Source of the DNA: Piscirickettsiaceae bacterium
Lineage (GTDB): Bacteria > Pseudomonadota > Gammaproteobacteria > Nitrosococcales > Methylophagaceae
DNA length: 64,000 nucleotides
Assembly: GCA_013215775.1 (NCBI GenBank)
Contig: JABSQO010000001.1
Coordinates: 1 to 64,000, forward strand
Direction: 5' to 3'
The notes under the pieces were generated by a model that saw nothing but the letters and a program-made list of their open reading frames with translations, did not search any database and had not been told where the DNA came from. A program made the translations under genes and the position numbers. Below are positions 1-7,484 of the stretch, in pieces; within the stretch, counting starts at the first letter, position 1, and each line of letters starts with the position of its first letter.

Positions 1-61
1 AAAGGGGGGGGGCGAATGATTTTGCTCTCCCCTTTATTAATTTACAACCTCAAGGTTTAAC

Positions 62-340
62 ATGGCTGAAACTATCACTGCTGATGATGTAATAGAACTC
101 TCATCATTGTATTTATTACGGTGGGAAGAACCTCAACAGGCACATATCCTTCTCTACCCCGAAGGAGTGGTAAAACTCAATGAAACGGGTGCTGAAATAT
201 TGAAATATTGTGATGGCACACAGACTGCTGAAGAAATTATCACTGCATTAAACAAATCATATACCACCGACGTAAGTGAAAGCGTCTACAAATTTTTAGA
301 GGTGTCCTATGCCAAAGGATGGATCAGAATTAAATCCTGA
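62..340 (+). CDS. pqqD: PqqD, PQQ biosynthesis peptide chaperone
   Basis: This 92-residue protein has the PqqD pattern: a beta-rich start (LLRWEEPQQAHILLYPEG), the LNETGAEIL segment and a C-terminal winged-helix-like part. In PQQ synthesis PqqD binds the PqqA precursor peptide and presents it to the radical SAM enzyme PqqE. The next gene is pqqE and overlaps it by 32 nt, which fits translational coupling of two interacting proteins. A purine-rich CAAGG lies just before the ATG. The window begins 61 nt upstream with a run of nine G, so the expected pqqABC genes cannot be seen. The identification rests on motif pattern and context. Confidence 0.93.
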   Translation: MAETITADDVIELSSLYLLRWEEPQQAHILLYPEGVVKLNETGAEILKYCDGTQTAEEIITALNKSYTTDVSESVYKFLEVSYAKGWIRIKS

Positions 341-1472
341 TAGTTCAGAGTTAACACTTGATGGCTTAGGAATCCCAATGTGGCTCACTCTTGAGCTGAC
401 ATATAAATGTCCTCTGCAATGTCCATGGTGTAGTAATCCACTCGATTTTGATAAATTCAAAAATGAGCTTTCAACGGAAGAATGGAAAAAAGTATTACGT
501 GATGGTCGAAAAATGGGTGCATTGCAACTTGGTTTTACCGGTGGCGAACCTATGCTCCGTGATGATATTGAAGAGCTTGTTGCCTATGCTGAAGAGCTTG
601 GCTACTACACTAATCTCATCACATCAGGTGTCGGCCTGACACCTAAACGTTTACAAGTATTAAAGGACGTGGGTCTTAAACAGATCCAGCTCAGTATACA
701 AGCCAGCGATCGAGAGTTATCACACAAATTAGTTGGTGTTGATGTTTTCGATCAAAAAATGGCTGTTGCTAAAGATATCAAAGCCCAAGGTTTTCCTATG
801 GTATTGAATATCCCAATCTGTAAACAGAATATTGGTCAGACCAGACAAATGTTGGAAATGGCTGAAAAGCTTGAAGTTGAATATATCGAATTTGCCAATA
901 TCCAGTATTACAATTGGGCACTACTGAACCGTGAAGAGTTTCTACCTTCATTGGAAGAACTGCAGGCTGCCGAAGAAGTCGTCAAGGAATATCGAGATCG
1001 CTTAGGCAATAAAATGCAGATCTACTTTGTTATTCCTGACTATTATGAAGAACGTCCAAAGGCATGTATGAATGGCTGGGGTGCTATTCATTTAACAATT
1101 GGACCCGATGGTGCCGCCCTTCCTTGTCAAGAGGCTCGTGTTATCAAGGGACTTGAGTTTCCTAATGTTCGAGACAATCCTTTGGATTGGATTTGGAATG
1201 AGTCCCCTGTATTTAATGCTTATCGTGGTGATAGCTGGATGAAAGAGCCCTGTATGAGCTGTGATGAAAAAGAAAATGATCATGGCGGCTGCCGTTGTCA
1301 GGCTTACCTGTTGACCGGTGATGCAGCTAATACCGATCCTGTTTGCTCCAAATCACCCATGCACGATGTTATTGAATCATGTGTGGCCAATATAGCAAGC
1401 CCACACAGAGTTGAACGACCTCTTGTATTTAGGAAAAAGGGTTCTATTACCACTGATTTTCTTGATGTGTAA
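309..1472 (+). CDS. pqqE: PqqE, radical SAM PqqA peptide cyclase
   Basis: A 387-residue radical SAM protein. The CxxxCxxC motif (YKCPLQCPWCSNP) lies near residue 35 and is followed by the GGEP motif (GFTGGEPMLR). The C-terminal SPASM-type region carries many cysteines (CMNGWG, CQEAR, CMSCDEKEN, GGCRCQAY, DPVC) that hold auxiliary Fe-S clusters. PqqE joins Glu and Tyr side chains of PqqA, the first step in making PQQ, the cofactor of periplasmic methanol dehydrogenases. The start overlaps the pqqD end and has a GAGGTG ribosome site a few bases upstream. Length and motif order are normal for the family. Confidence 0.95.
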   Translation: MPKDGSELNPDSSELTLDGLGIPMWLTLELTYKCPLQCPWCSNPLDFDKFKNELSTEEWKKVLRDGRKMGALQLGFTGGEPMLRDDIEELVAYAEELGYYTNLITSGVGLTPKRLQVLKDVGLKQIQLSIQASDRELSHKLVGVDVFDQKMAVAKDIKAQGFPMVLNIPICKQNIGQTRQMLEMAEKLEVEYIEFANIQYYNWALLNREEFLPSLEELQAAEEVVKEYRDRLGNKMQIYFVIPDYYEERPKACMNGWGAIHLTIGPDGAALPCQEARVIKGLEFPNVRDNPLDWIWNESPVFNAYRGDSWMKEPCMSCDEKENDHGGCRCQAYLLTGDAANTDPVCSKSPMHDVIESCVANIASPHRVERPLVFRKKGSITTDFLDV

Positions 1473-1474
1473 TC

Positions 1475-1579
1475 ATGAAATTTCCACCTGAAAGTATAAG
1501 TGGCTGCATTGTTGTAGCCACTTTCCTAACTACTCTACTGTTTGTTATAGCCCGAATACTTATAAATGGTAGCTTCTAA
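1475..1579 (+). CDS. Small single-span membrane ORF (34 aa), unrecognised
   Basis: A 34-codon ORF missing from the supplied track. Its ATG begins two bases after the pqqE stop and it ends 14 nt before the next gene. The translation has a short polar start (MKFPPESISG), a hydrophobic stretch of about 20 residues (CIVVATFLTTLLFVIARIL) and a short polar tail, which is the form of a one-span membrane peptide. No clear ribosome site is visible, so it would depend on translational coupling to pqqE. It fills an otherwise empty gap in a tightly packed gene string. It may be chance; the hydrophobic span and exact fit argue modestly for a real gene. Confidence 0.4.
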   Translation: MKFPPESISGCIVVATFLTTLLFVIARILINGSF

Positions 1580-1593
1580 ATATTGGAATACTG

Positions 1594-2088
1594 ATGACGT
1601 TAACTGCATCTATTGATGTTGCTGCACGCTTGTTGCATCTAGTGGGGCTCTTGATATGGATAGGACATAATTATGCCAATGTTATCCAAAACCCCAAGTT
1701 TAAACCTGCACAACCGAGTGATCCTGGTGCAATGCTGGCAGCAATGAAACGTGAACATGGCACCTTCCGTTATGCCTCTCTAGTAGTGCTTGTAACAGGT
1801 ATATATATGCTTTGGTTTCGAGGTACATTATTTGATGCCTTAACACTATCCGGACCATCACTTGTGATTGGCATCGGAGTTTGGCTGGGCATCATTATGG
1901 TTTTAAACCTCTGGTTTGTGCTGTGGCCTCACCAGAAAAAAGTACTCGGCTTTATCCCTGCTGATGATGAAGAACGTATCCGCTGTTCTCGTATCACATT
2001 CCTATCATCCAGAACCAATACCATCCTTTCATTTGTCACTTTGTTCTTCATGATTACAGGTGCACACGGACTCTTTTTCTATACCTGA
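1594..2088 (+). CDS. Integral membrane protein, PuuD N-terminal (DUF989)-like
   Basis: A 164-residue protein with about four hydrophobic spans: LLHLVGLLIWIGH, YASLVVLVTGIYMLW, LVIGIGVWLGIIMVLNLWFVLW and ILSFVTLFFMITGAHGLFF. The pattern of an early histidine pair, the conserved 'WPHQKKVLG' turn and the final Gly-His-Gly-rich helix resembles the membrane domain of urate hydroxylase PuuD. The cytochrome c domain of that family is absent, so urate oxidation is not claimed. The histidines in the helices could hold heme. It lies 18 nt before serC and in line with pqqDE, so cotranscription is likely. The family call is moderate and the function unknown. Confidence 0.6.
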   Translation: MTLTASIDVAARLLHLVGLLIWIGHNYANVIQNPKFKPAQPSDPGAMLAAMKREHGTFRYASLVVLVTGIYMLWFRGTLFDALTLSGPSLVIGIGVWLGIIMVLNLWFVLWPHQKKVLGFIPADDEERIRCSRITFLSSRTNTILSFVTLFFMITGAHGLFFYT

Positions 2089-2106
2089 TTAGGTTGAGAT
2101 ATCACT

Positions 2107-3201
2107 ATGTATAATTTCTCTGCCGGTCCAGCTCAACTTCCACCAGAAGTCTTAAACAAAGCAAAAGACGAGTTATTGGACTGGCATGGTTGTGGAATGT
2201 CGGTTATGGAAATGCCGTTCACCTCTGATGAATTCAATGAAATCAGCACAAAGGCGTATCAGGATTTAAAAATCTTAATAAACCTACCTGAAAACTATCA
2301 CCCCTTGTTTTTACAAGGCGGGGCTTATGCCCACTTCTCACTGCTTGCCATGAATTTATTAGGCAACAATCCAAACGCGGATTATATACAGACCGGCCAC
2401 TGGTCAACCCGAGCTATTAATGAAGCCAAACGTTACGGCCATATCAATATCGCCGCCAGCAGTAAACAATCCGGATTCGACCATATCCCAGCCTTCCATC
2501 AATGGAATCTCGATCCACAAGCCGCCTATTGTCATATCACCACCAATGAAACCGCTAATGGTGTGCAATTTCAAAAAATTCCAGATTTGGAAGTACCTCT
2601 TGTTGCCGATGTCACCTCTGACTTTTTGACTCGACAAATGGATATTTCAAAGTTTGGGCTTATCTATGCCAGTGCTCAGAAAAATATTGGCCCCTCAGGG
2701 CTCACCATCGTCATTATCCGTGATGATTTATTAGATCAAGCGATGGATATTGTGCCAGCAGTATTCAACTATAGTCGACAAGCCAAAACTCGAGTAAACA
2801 CGCCATCAACCTACAGTATTTATATGGCTGGTCTAATGTTTTCTTGGTTATTAGAACAAGGTGGTATCGAAAAAGTTGAACAACAAAATAGCATTAAGGC
2901 CCAGCGTCTTTATGATGCTATCGACAATGATTATTTTTATCTTTGCACCGTTAATCCAGCTGATCGCTCAAAGGCAAATATCTGTTTTGAACTCACCAAC
3001 GCTGATCTGGCTGATGACTTTCTTAATGACGCCAAAGAAAATGGCTTACTCAATCTAAAAGGCCACGGCGTACGCGGTGGAATTCGTGTCAGCAACTACA
3101 ACGCCATGCCACTTGAAGGCTTCGATACTTTAATAGACTTTATGCAAGACTTTGCAGCAAGTCACACAATCACACCACGACAACAGCTGTGCATCGTTTA
3201 A
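2107..3201 (+). CDS. serC: Phosphoserine aminotransferase
   Basis: A 364-residue fold-type I PLP aminotransferase. It starts with the family signature NFSAGPAQLP, has the LFLQGGA phosphate-binding loop, and carries the PLP lysine in the SAQKNIGPSG motif near residue 197. It converts 3-phosphohydroxypyruvate plus glutamate to phosphoserine. The C-terminus carries a few more residues than usual after the conserved core. The gene sits 18 nt after a membrane protein gene and 5 nt before the DHODH-like gene. SerC also serves the PdxA/PdxJ route to PLP in many Gammaproteobacteria, but this window carries pdxST instead, so the serine role is the more certain one. Confidence 0.95.
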   Translation: MYNFSAGPAQLPPEVLNKAKDELLDWHGCGMSVMEMPFTSDEFNEISTKAYQDLKILINLPENYHPLFLQGGAYAHFSLLAMNLLGNNPNADYIQTGHWSTRAINEAKRYGHINIAASSKQSGFDHIPAFHQWNLDPQAAYCHITTNETANGVQFQKIPDLEVPLVADVTSDFLTRQMDISKFGLIYASAQKNIGPSGLTIVIIRDDLLDQAMDIVPAVFNYSRQAKTRVNTPSTYSIYMAGLMFSWLLEQGGIEKVEQQNSIKAQRLYDAIDNDYFYLCTVNPADRSKANICFELTNADLADDFLNDAKENGLLNLKGHGVRGGIRVSNYNAMPLEGFDTLIDFMQDFAASHTITPRQQLCIV

Positions 3202-3206
3202 CTATC

Positions 3207-4127
3207 ATGATTTACCACACATTATTAAAGCTACTCACCAATAAAAATGACGGTTCTATCCACCGCTTTGCTCAACGCTTAACCGTTCTTTTCTGCCAAC
3301 TCTCTCGACTCAATCCAATCAAACGATCTCAACCTACATCACCGGTAAATGTAATGGGATTACAGTTTTCCAACCCTGTTGGTCTTGCAGCTGGATTTGA
3401 TCGAACAGGCACGTTTTTGCCCTATTCTGAATGTATCGGCTTCGGCTTTGTTGAAATAGGCACAATCAATATCGATGCAACACAAGTACTGGATAACACG
3501 ATCATTACAACACTACAGAACCTCAATAAGGCGACTAAATATAAGCAAAAGACGAAGCACCCTCAACAATGGGGCATCAGTCTCGGCAGCCTGAGAAATA
3601 CGCTTGATGAACAAACCGTAGCTGACTACAGCAAAGGCATGGGGTTATTTTGGCTATTTGCTGATTACCTTGTTATTAACCTGAGTCGTCCAGAAAGTGA
3701 TGCACGTGCATTGAAGCCAGATTTATATGGCTTGGATCTCTTTTTAACAAATATTCGACACCATCATAAAAAGTTAAATACAGAATATGATCTGTCTATT
3801 CCTCTTCTGGCAAAACTCGCCATTGACTACCGCCAGAATGAATCAACGGCTGAAATCATACAGTTGCTCAAACAACGAGGTTTTGATGGCGTGATCCTCG
3901 CTTTTGAAAACTGGCCAAATATTCAGCAAATCGCAGACTATTTACATAACCTCAAAGCACAACACACGGATTTTCCATTTATTGTAGTCGGCGGCATTCG
4001 CTCCACACAAGATAGTGAACAATTGCTAGCAGCTGGAGCCTCACTCGTTCAGATTTATACTGCGTTAGAACAACAAGGACCCGTAAAAACAAGGAAGGTG
4101 ATTGCTAATCTTGTTTATAAAGAGTAG
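3207..4127 (+). CDS. Divergent dihydroorotate dehydrogenase-like flavoprotein
   Basis: About 306 residues from the ATG at 3207; the track start at 3189 lies inside serC. The frame matches class 2 PyrD: an N-terminal helical part, VMGLQFSNPVGLAAGFDRT for the FMN loop, and at the C-terminus VVGGIRST and GASLVQIYTALEQQGP for the FMN phosphate. The substrate and catalytic motifs of PyrD are gone. The NRMGFNN loop is absent, NISSPNT with the catalytic Ser has become NLSRPESD, and the GGLSG loop is deleted. FMN binding probably remains, but dihydroorotate oxidation is unlikely. It is the last gene of the pqqDE-serC string. A damaged partial copy of its 3' end lies at 6303-6416. Confidence 0.75.
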   Translation: MIYHTLLKLLTNKNDGSIHRFAQRLTVLFCQLSRLNPIKRSQPTSPVNVMGLQFSNPVGLAAGFDRTGTFLPYSECIGFGFVEIGTINIDATQVLDNTIITTLQNLNKATKYKQKTKHPQQWGISLGSLRNTLDEQTVADYSKGMGLFWLFADYLVINLSRPESDARALKPDLYGLDLFLTNIRHHHKKLNTEYDLSIPLLAKLAIDYRQNESTAEIIQLLKQRGFDGVILAFENWPNIQQIADYLHNLKAQHTDFPFIVVGGIRSTQDSEQLLAAGASLVQIYTALEQQGPVKTRKVIANLVYKE

Positions 4128-4546
4128 CTTATTAATGACGCACAGAATGTAATGGATTCAAGAAAAGGAGATCTAACCATGTGCATAACCTCCCTCCTGA
4201 AACAGAAAAAAAACTGGCCACTTTTGTCACTAAAACAGTCATTGACTTGGCCACCTAATTCCTAATAAATCACACCACACCAAAAATAATCAAAGTGTTA
4301 CATAACCCCATGCTGTGCATACTTTGAATTATATGGCGGTCACATAAAACACACTGTTTGCCGAAAAATGCCTGGTTAGTCTGAAACCCATCAGTACGAA
4401 CAAAAGGAGGTAAATATCGCATACAACAACGACCCACAAAAACAAGAGATGTTGGGAGCAATAATCTCCCTCATTGCATAGGGATGTCGATGCCGAGGCA
4501 GCTGACATCCACCCAAAATATCGATCCAACATTTTAGGAGAATCTT
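4128..4546 (+). other. Gene-poor stretch with doubtful mini-ORFs
   Basis: About 420 bp with no convincing gene. A strong AAGGAG at 4166-4170 precedes two overlapping mini-ORFs: ATG 4179-4265 (28 aa) and GTG 4181-4258 (25 aa, HNLPPETEKKLATF). A second strong AAAGGAGG near 4403-4410 has no usable start codon behind it, only a short hydrophobic reading (MLGAIISLIA). These look like remnants of genes. The stretch marks the boundary between the pqq string and an accessory region. The last 20 bases hold the AGGAG ribosome site of the next gene. Confidence 0.4.
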
Positions 4547-5092
4547 ATGACAAAACCTAAATTACCCCCTGCTGGCACTGGCCCATCCTTGGATGACCAG
4601 CCTTTCGTACCCAGTGGTACACCCAACCCACTCCCTGCTGGAGAACCATTCAAAACCGACCCAGACAAATGGTATTTCCTTAAGGTGAACTATGTTGACG
4701 ATAAGGGGAAGTCTGTTACTGGGTATGCATACCCGGTTGGGGCAAATCCATCCACTTCATTCTGGGATTACGTGGTGTTACAAGCAGGGACCCCTGCTAA
4801 AAAAAACGCATTAAAATTTAAATTGGCTCCACTCGATGATCAAGGATGGCAAAGGTGGGAGATACGCGATGATGCTTACAATAGCGGCTATCGCCTGTCC
4901 TGCAAAGCCACAGGCTGGCTTTATCGTGCCTCAGCGTATGATGTAAAATTTCGTATCGTTGATGGCAAATTGTATTGCAGTTACTGGCATGGCCCAGTAG
5001 GTTCTACATATCGCTCTTACCTCGTTTCTGAGGGCCAATATACAGGGATGGGCTTACCGGAGTTCACCTGCGAATTAGAATTAGCTAGCTAG
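4547..5092 (+). CDS. Orphan protein, unrecognised (181 aa)
   Basis: I do not recognise this protein. It starts after a good AGGAG at 4535-4539. The first 40 residues are rich in Pro, Gly and Ser (PPAGTGPSLDDQP, PSGTPNPLPAGEPF) and look disordered. The rest is rich in Tyr, Trp and Gly with alternating hydrophobic residues (WYFLKVNYVDD, FWDYVVLQAG, WQRWEIRDDAYNSGYRLSCKA), the composition of an all-beta domain such as a carbohydrate-binding or trefoil-like fold. There is no signal peptide or membrane span. It stands alone, with an inverted-repeat element downstream, in a stretch that looks acquired. That it is a real protein is likely; its function is open. Confidence 0.6.
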   Translation: MTKPKLPPAGTGPSLDDQPFVPSGTPNPLPAGEPFKTDPDKWYFLKVNYVDDKGKSVTGYAYPVGANPSTSFWDYVVLQAGTPAKKNALKFKLAPLDDQGWQRWEIRDDAYNSGYRLSCKATGWLYRASAYDVKFRIVDGKLYCSYWHGPVGSTYRSYLVSEGQYTGMGLPEFTCELELAS

Positions 5093-5190
5093 GTCGAGCG
5101 GGCACCTTCATAAGGCCGAGATAACATCAACACCTTAGCCAACAACTGGGTTGAGTCAACTTAAATTCGTCTAACCCAACGCTCAAACGG

Positions 5191-5231
5191 AATCAATAGG
5201 GTCAAATCAATCGAGTCTGACCCTATTGATT
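5191..5231 (+). repeat. REP-like hairpin, left copy of an inverted pair
   Basis: A 14-bp perfect inverted repeat (AATCAATAGGGTCA / TGACCCTATTGATT) with a 13-nt loop, followed by TTTT. It could act as a terminator for the orphan gene. Its reverse complement matches the sequence at 6218-6256 almost base for base, including the loop segment CTCGATTGATTTGA. The phosphodiesterase gene therefore lies between two inverted copies. The sequence resembles REP elements mobilised by RAYT-type transposases; no such transposase gene is in the window. Confidence 0.75.
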
Positions 5232-5346
5232 TTTCAAAATACCCTTATTAGTGTCATTTTTTCGTCATAAAACTTGCGTATTCTTTTTACATGGTTAGAA
5301 TCAAGCAACGGCCTCTTAATTTAGTCCTGTGTTCGGAGTATATAAA

Positions 5347-6210
5347 ATGACAGACAAAGTGATACTCGTAGTTCTTGATGGTTTAGCGTATAAGATTGCC
5401 GAGGAATGTATGGGGTTTGTTCAGGCATTAAGTGAGCAAGGATTGGCAAGCCTTTACAAAGTACAATGCGAATTACCATCGATGTCTCGTCCGCTCTACG
5501 AGACCATCCTAACGGGAGTGACACCCGCAATTAGCGGAATCGTTCACAACCAAGTGATCCGTAACTCCAACCAAAAAAGCGTTTTCAGCTTGGCTCGAGA
5601 AGCAGGGTTGACCACCGCTGCAGCTGCATTTCATTGGTTCAGCGAACTGTATAACCAAAGCCCTTATAACGCTGTACGAGACCGCCATACAGTAGATACC
5701 GAACAACTCATCCAATATGGCTCTTTTTACCATGATGGGCAATACCCTGACGGCCATTTGTACCTTGATGCTGAATTGTTACGCCGCCGTTATGACCCTG
5801 ACTTTCTACTGATTCATCCGATGAGTATTGACGAGGCTGGTCATCGTTCTGGACTTGATAGTTCCCATTACCGCAACACCACTCGCCGATCAGATAAAGA
5901 GCTATCTGAATACCTTCCAACTTGGATTGAAGCCGGCTACCAAATTATCATTACCGCAGATCATGGCATGAATACAGATAAAAGCCACGGAGGATCTTTA
6001 GCCGAAGAGCGAGATATTCCCTTATATGTCATTGGCGATCGTTTCTCTCACCAAGCAGGTTGCGCACCAAAACAAACGGAGATTTGTGGCGTTATCTGTG
6101 AGCTACTGGGACTCCGCGATCATAGTAAATCTGTGACTGAAAATTTATTACTGAATGAAGAGCATGAGCAATCTGAACACAAAGTCATAAAGGGTGCTTG
6201 GGGTAGCTGA
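5347..6210 (+). CDS. Alkaline phosphatase superfamily phosphodiesterase/pyrophosphatase
   Basis: About 287 residues from the ATG at 5347, which has GGAG nine bases upstream; the track start at 5329 lacks such a site. Metal-binding motifs of the type I phosphodiesterase/nucleotide pyrophosphatase family (COG1524) are visible in order: VILVVLDGL at the N-terminus, the probable nucleophile region PSMSRPLYETILTG, HPMSIDEAGHRSG with Asp and His, and IITADHGMN. It should be a soluble metal-dependent hydrolase of phosphoesters or related substrates. It has no signal peptide. The gene stands alone and is flanked by inverted REP-like copies, which suggests acquisition. The substrate cannot be read from the sequence. 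Confidence 0.8.
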   Translation: MTDKVILVVLDGLAYKIAEECMGFVQALSEQGLASLYKVQCELPSMSRPLYETILTGVTPAISGIVHNQVIRNSNQKSVFSLAREAGLTTAAAAFHWFSELYNQSPYNAVRDRHTVDTEQLIQYGSFYHDGQYPDGHLYLDAELLRRRYDPDFLLIHPMSIDEAGHRSGLDSSHYRNTTRRSDKELSEYLPTWIEAGYQIIITADHGMNTDKSHGGSLAEERDIPLYVIGDRFSHQAGCAPKQTEICGVICELLGLRDHSKSVTENLLLNEEHEQSEHKVIKGAWGS

Positions 6211-6217
6211 CCCAGTA

Positions 6218-6257
6218 AATCAATAGGGTCACTCGATTGATTTGAAGCAATTGATTT
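6218..6257 (-). repeat. REP-like element, right inverted copy
   Basis: Starts with the same AATCAATAGGGTCA found at 5191, then CTCGATTGATTTGA, which matches the reverse complement of the left copy with a 2-nt gap and a few changes near the end. Together the two copies bracket the phosphodiesterase gene in inverted orientation. This copy has lost the perfect hairpin. Confidence 0.65.
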
Positions 6258-6266
6258 AAACCGCTT

Positions 6267-6306
6267 TACCATCCCGTTTTTATCGCCGCAAAAAAACTGT
6301 GTTTTG
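6267..6306 (+). repeat. ~40-bp direct repeat, left copy
   Basis: The sequence TACCATCCCGTTTTTATCGCC, then an A-rich piece and ACTGTGTTTTG, recurs at 7485-7526 with only a few changes. The two copies bracket the pyrD-like remnant and the proteasome-like gene. They may be traces of a duplication or insertion. No transposase or integrase is present. Confidence 0.65.
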
Positions 6307-6416
6307 ATGGCGTGATCCTCGCTTTTGAAAACTGGCCAACTATTCAGCAAATCGCAGACTATTTACGTAGCCTCAAAACACGACAGATGATTGCCAAAGC
6401 GGTTGGTACCGAGTAA
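6303..6416 (+). pseudogene. Broken partial copy of the DHODH-like gene 3' end
   Basis: Reads FDGVILAFENWP, then IQQIADYLRSLK, almost identical to the upstream DHODH-like protein near its residues 225-250. It then jumps to TRQMIAKAVGTE and a stop, which aligns with the final residues (TRKVIANLVYKE) of the full gene. About 54 residues between these parts are missing, and nothing upstream encodes the first 220. It is a remnant left by duplication or recombination about 2.3 kb from the intact gene. From 6417 to 6552 I see no gene. Confidence 0.85.
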
Positions 6417-6552
6417 CGTCACTTTTAATTAGAAATTTTAAGTGGCGGTGTATGAGGAGTTTTTACACTGCCCCAAATATTCACAAAAAGGCTACCAACT
6501 TCACTAAGTCAGTATTTGAGGCATTAGGCGAATGTTAGAGGGAGAATGCTAG

Positions 6553-7464
6553 TTGACATTTATTGTGGCGGCTACCGGTTCAGATTGGATATGGATGCTC
6601 GCGGATCGACGTCTTTCGTATGGTCACGGAAGAGTAAAAGATAATGCTCGAAAAATATTTAGTCTTGAAACAAAGGATGGTACGGCATTGCTTGGCTATG
6701 CAGGTTTAGGCTCGACAGCTATGAAGAATGAGCCTAGTGACTGGATGGGCAATACCGTTAGAGGCCTTAATTTACCTTTAGAGCAAGTATTGAATGTCTT
6801 GGCTGATAGCGCAAAAAAAAGACTTCCTCGTCATCTACAAAAGCCGTCGTTTCCTGGAACTCCATCCCATAACATTATCATTCCAGCCTTTGTTGACGAT
6901 CACCCTCGGATATATTCTATTGATTTGTCATTAACGAACGGCAAGAAAGATCTCAATTTTAGATACACCCGACATGTGACAGGTAAAAAATCATCTAAAG
7001 GAGATATTAGTCCTAGAATTGCTATTGCTGGTTCTGGAGCACAATATATCTGCAAACAAAAGAAGTGGGCAAAAAATATATTACGAGTCATCAAGGCTCA
7101 TGACGAAGAAAAAGTAACCCCCTTTGAGGTAGCCAAGCAGTTTGCAAAGCTTAATTTTCAAGTCTCTAAGAAAGATAAATACGTGAGTAAGGAATGTGTT
7201 GTAATTTGGAGGCATAAGAAGAGTGGTGGTGGGGCTCTAAATTTCTCTGGACTTACAAAAGACACAAAGACTCAGTTCAAGCCAATTCCGGCTATTGCAA
7301 ATGGCATGGATATAAATGCAATAATCAACGTTATTTTGCCGCATTTTACAAAATCTTCAGAGGCGTTTTTTGAGCGGGGAGAGAAAATGGTCGAGCCCGA
7401 TAAGGATGCGATAAACCAAGAATTAGCAAAGCTGCCTGAAGGGCCTGATGACACTCTCGCCTAA
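6553..7464 (+). CDS. Proteasome-like Ntn hydrolase (Thr1/Asp17/Lys33 conserved)
   Basis: A 303-residue protein starting at TTG with GGGAG about 9 nt upstream. After removal of Met, the first residue is Thr. Counting from it, Asp17 (LADRRLSY), Lys33 (DNARKIF) and Gly47 fall exactly where proteasome beta subunits and HslV place their catalytic Thr1, Asp17, Lys33 and Gly47. A GSGAQY motif follows near residue 162, like the GSG element of the family. The start TFIVAATGSDWIWMLAD matches the first two beta strands. The C-terminal 80 residues are not part of the usual domain. It stands alone, has no ATPase partner beside it, and lies between direct repeats in an accessory region. Function and substrate are unknown. 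Confidence 0.75.
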   Translation: MTFIVAATGSDWIWMLADRRLSYGHGRVKDNARKIFSLETKDGTALLGYAGLGSTAMKNEPSDWMGNTVRGLNLPLEQVLNVLADSAKKRLPRHLQKPSFPGTPSHNIIIPAFVDDHPRIYSIDLSLTNGKKDLNFRYTRHVTGKKSSKGDISPRIAIAGSGAQYICKQKKWAKNILRVIKAHDEEKVTPFEVAKQFAKLNFQVSKKDKYVSKECVVIWRHKKSGGGALNFSGLTKDTKTQFKPIPAIANGMDINAIINVILPHFTKSSEAFFERGEKMVEPDKDAINQELAKLPEGPDDTLA

Positions 7465-7484
7465 CAAGGTCATTAATTTTACCG

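Noticed and set aside
1-61. Open frame before pqqD as a possible end of pqqC, with a run of nine G
   Set aside because: The 19 codons before a stop do not resemble the PqqC C-terminus; the G-run may be a sequence-end artefact.
4179-4265. 28-aa and 25-aa mini-ORFs behind a strong AAGGAG
   Set aside because: They overlap in two frames, have no recognisable character and may be remnants; kept only as a note in the gap entry.
5191-6257. Insertion sequence carrying the phosphodiesterase
   Set aside because: The inverted copies are REP-like hairpins, not IS ends, and no transposase lies between them.
6536-7470. Full integron cassette around the proteasome-like gene
   Set aside because: GCCTAAC after the stop fits a core site, but the partner site GTTAGAG before the gene departs from GTTRRRY and no clear attC hairpin or integrase is visible.
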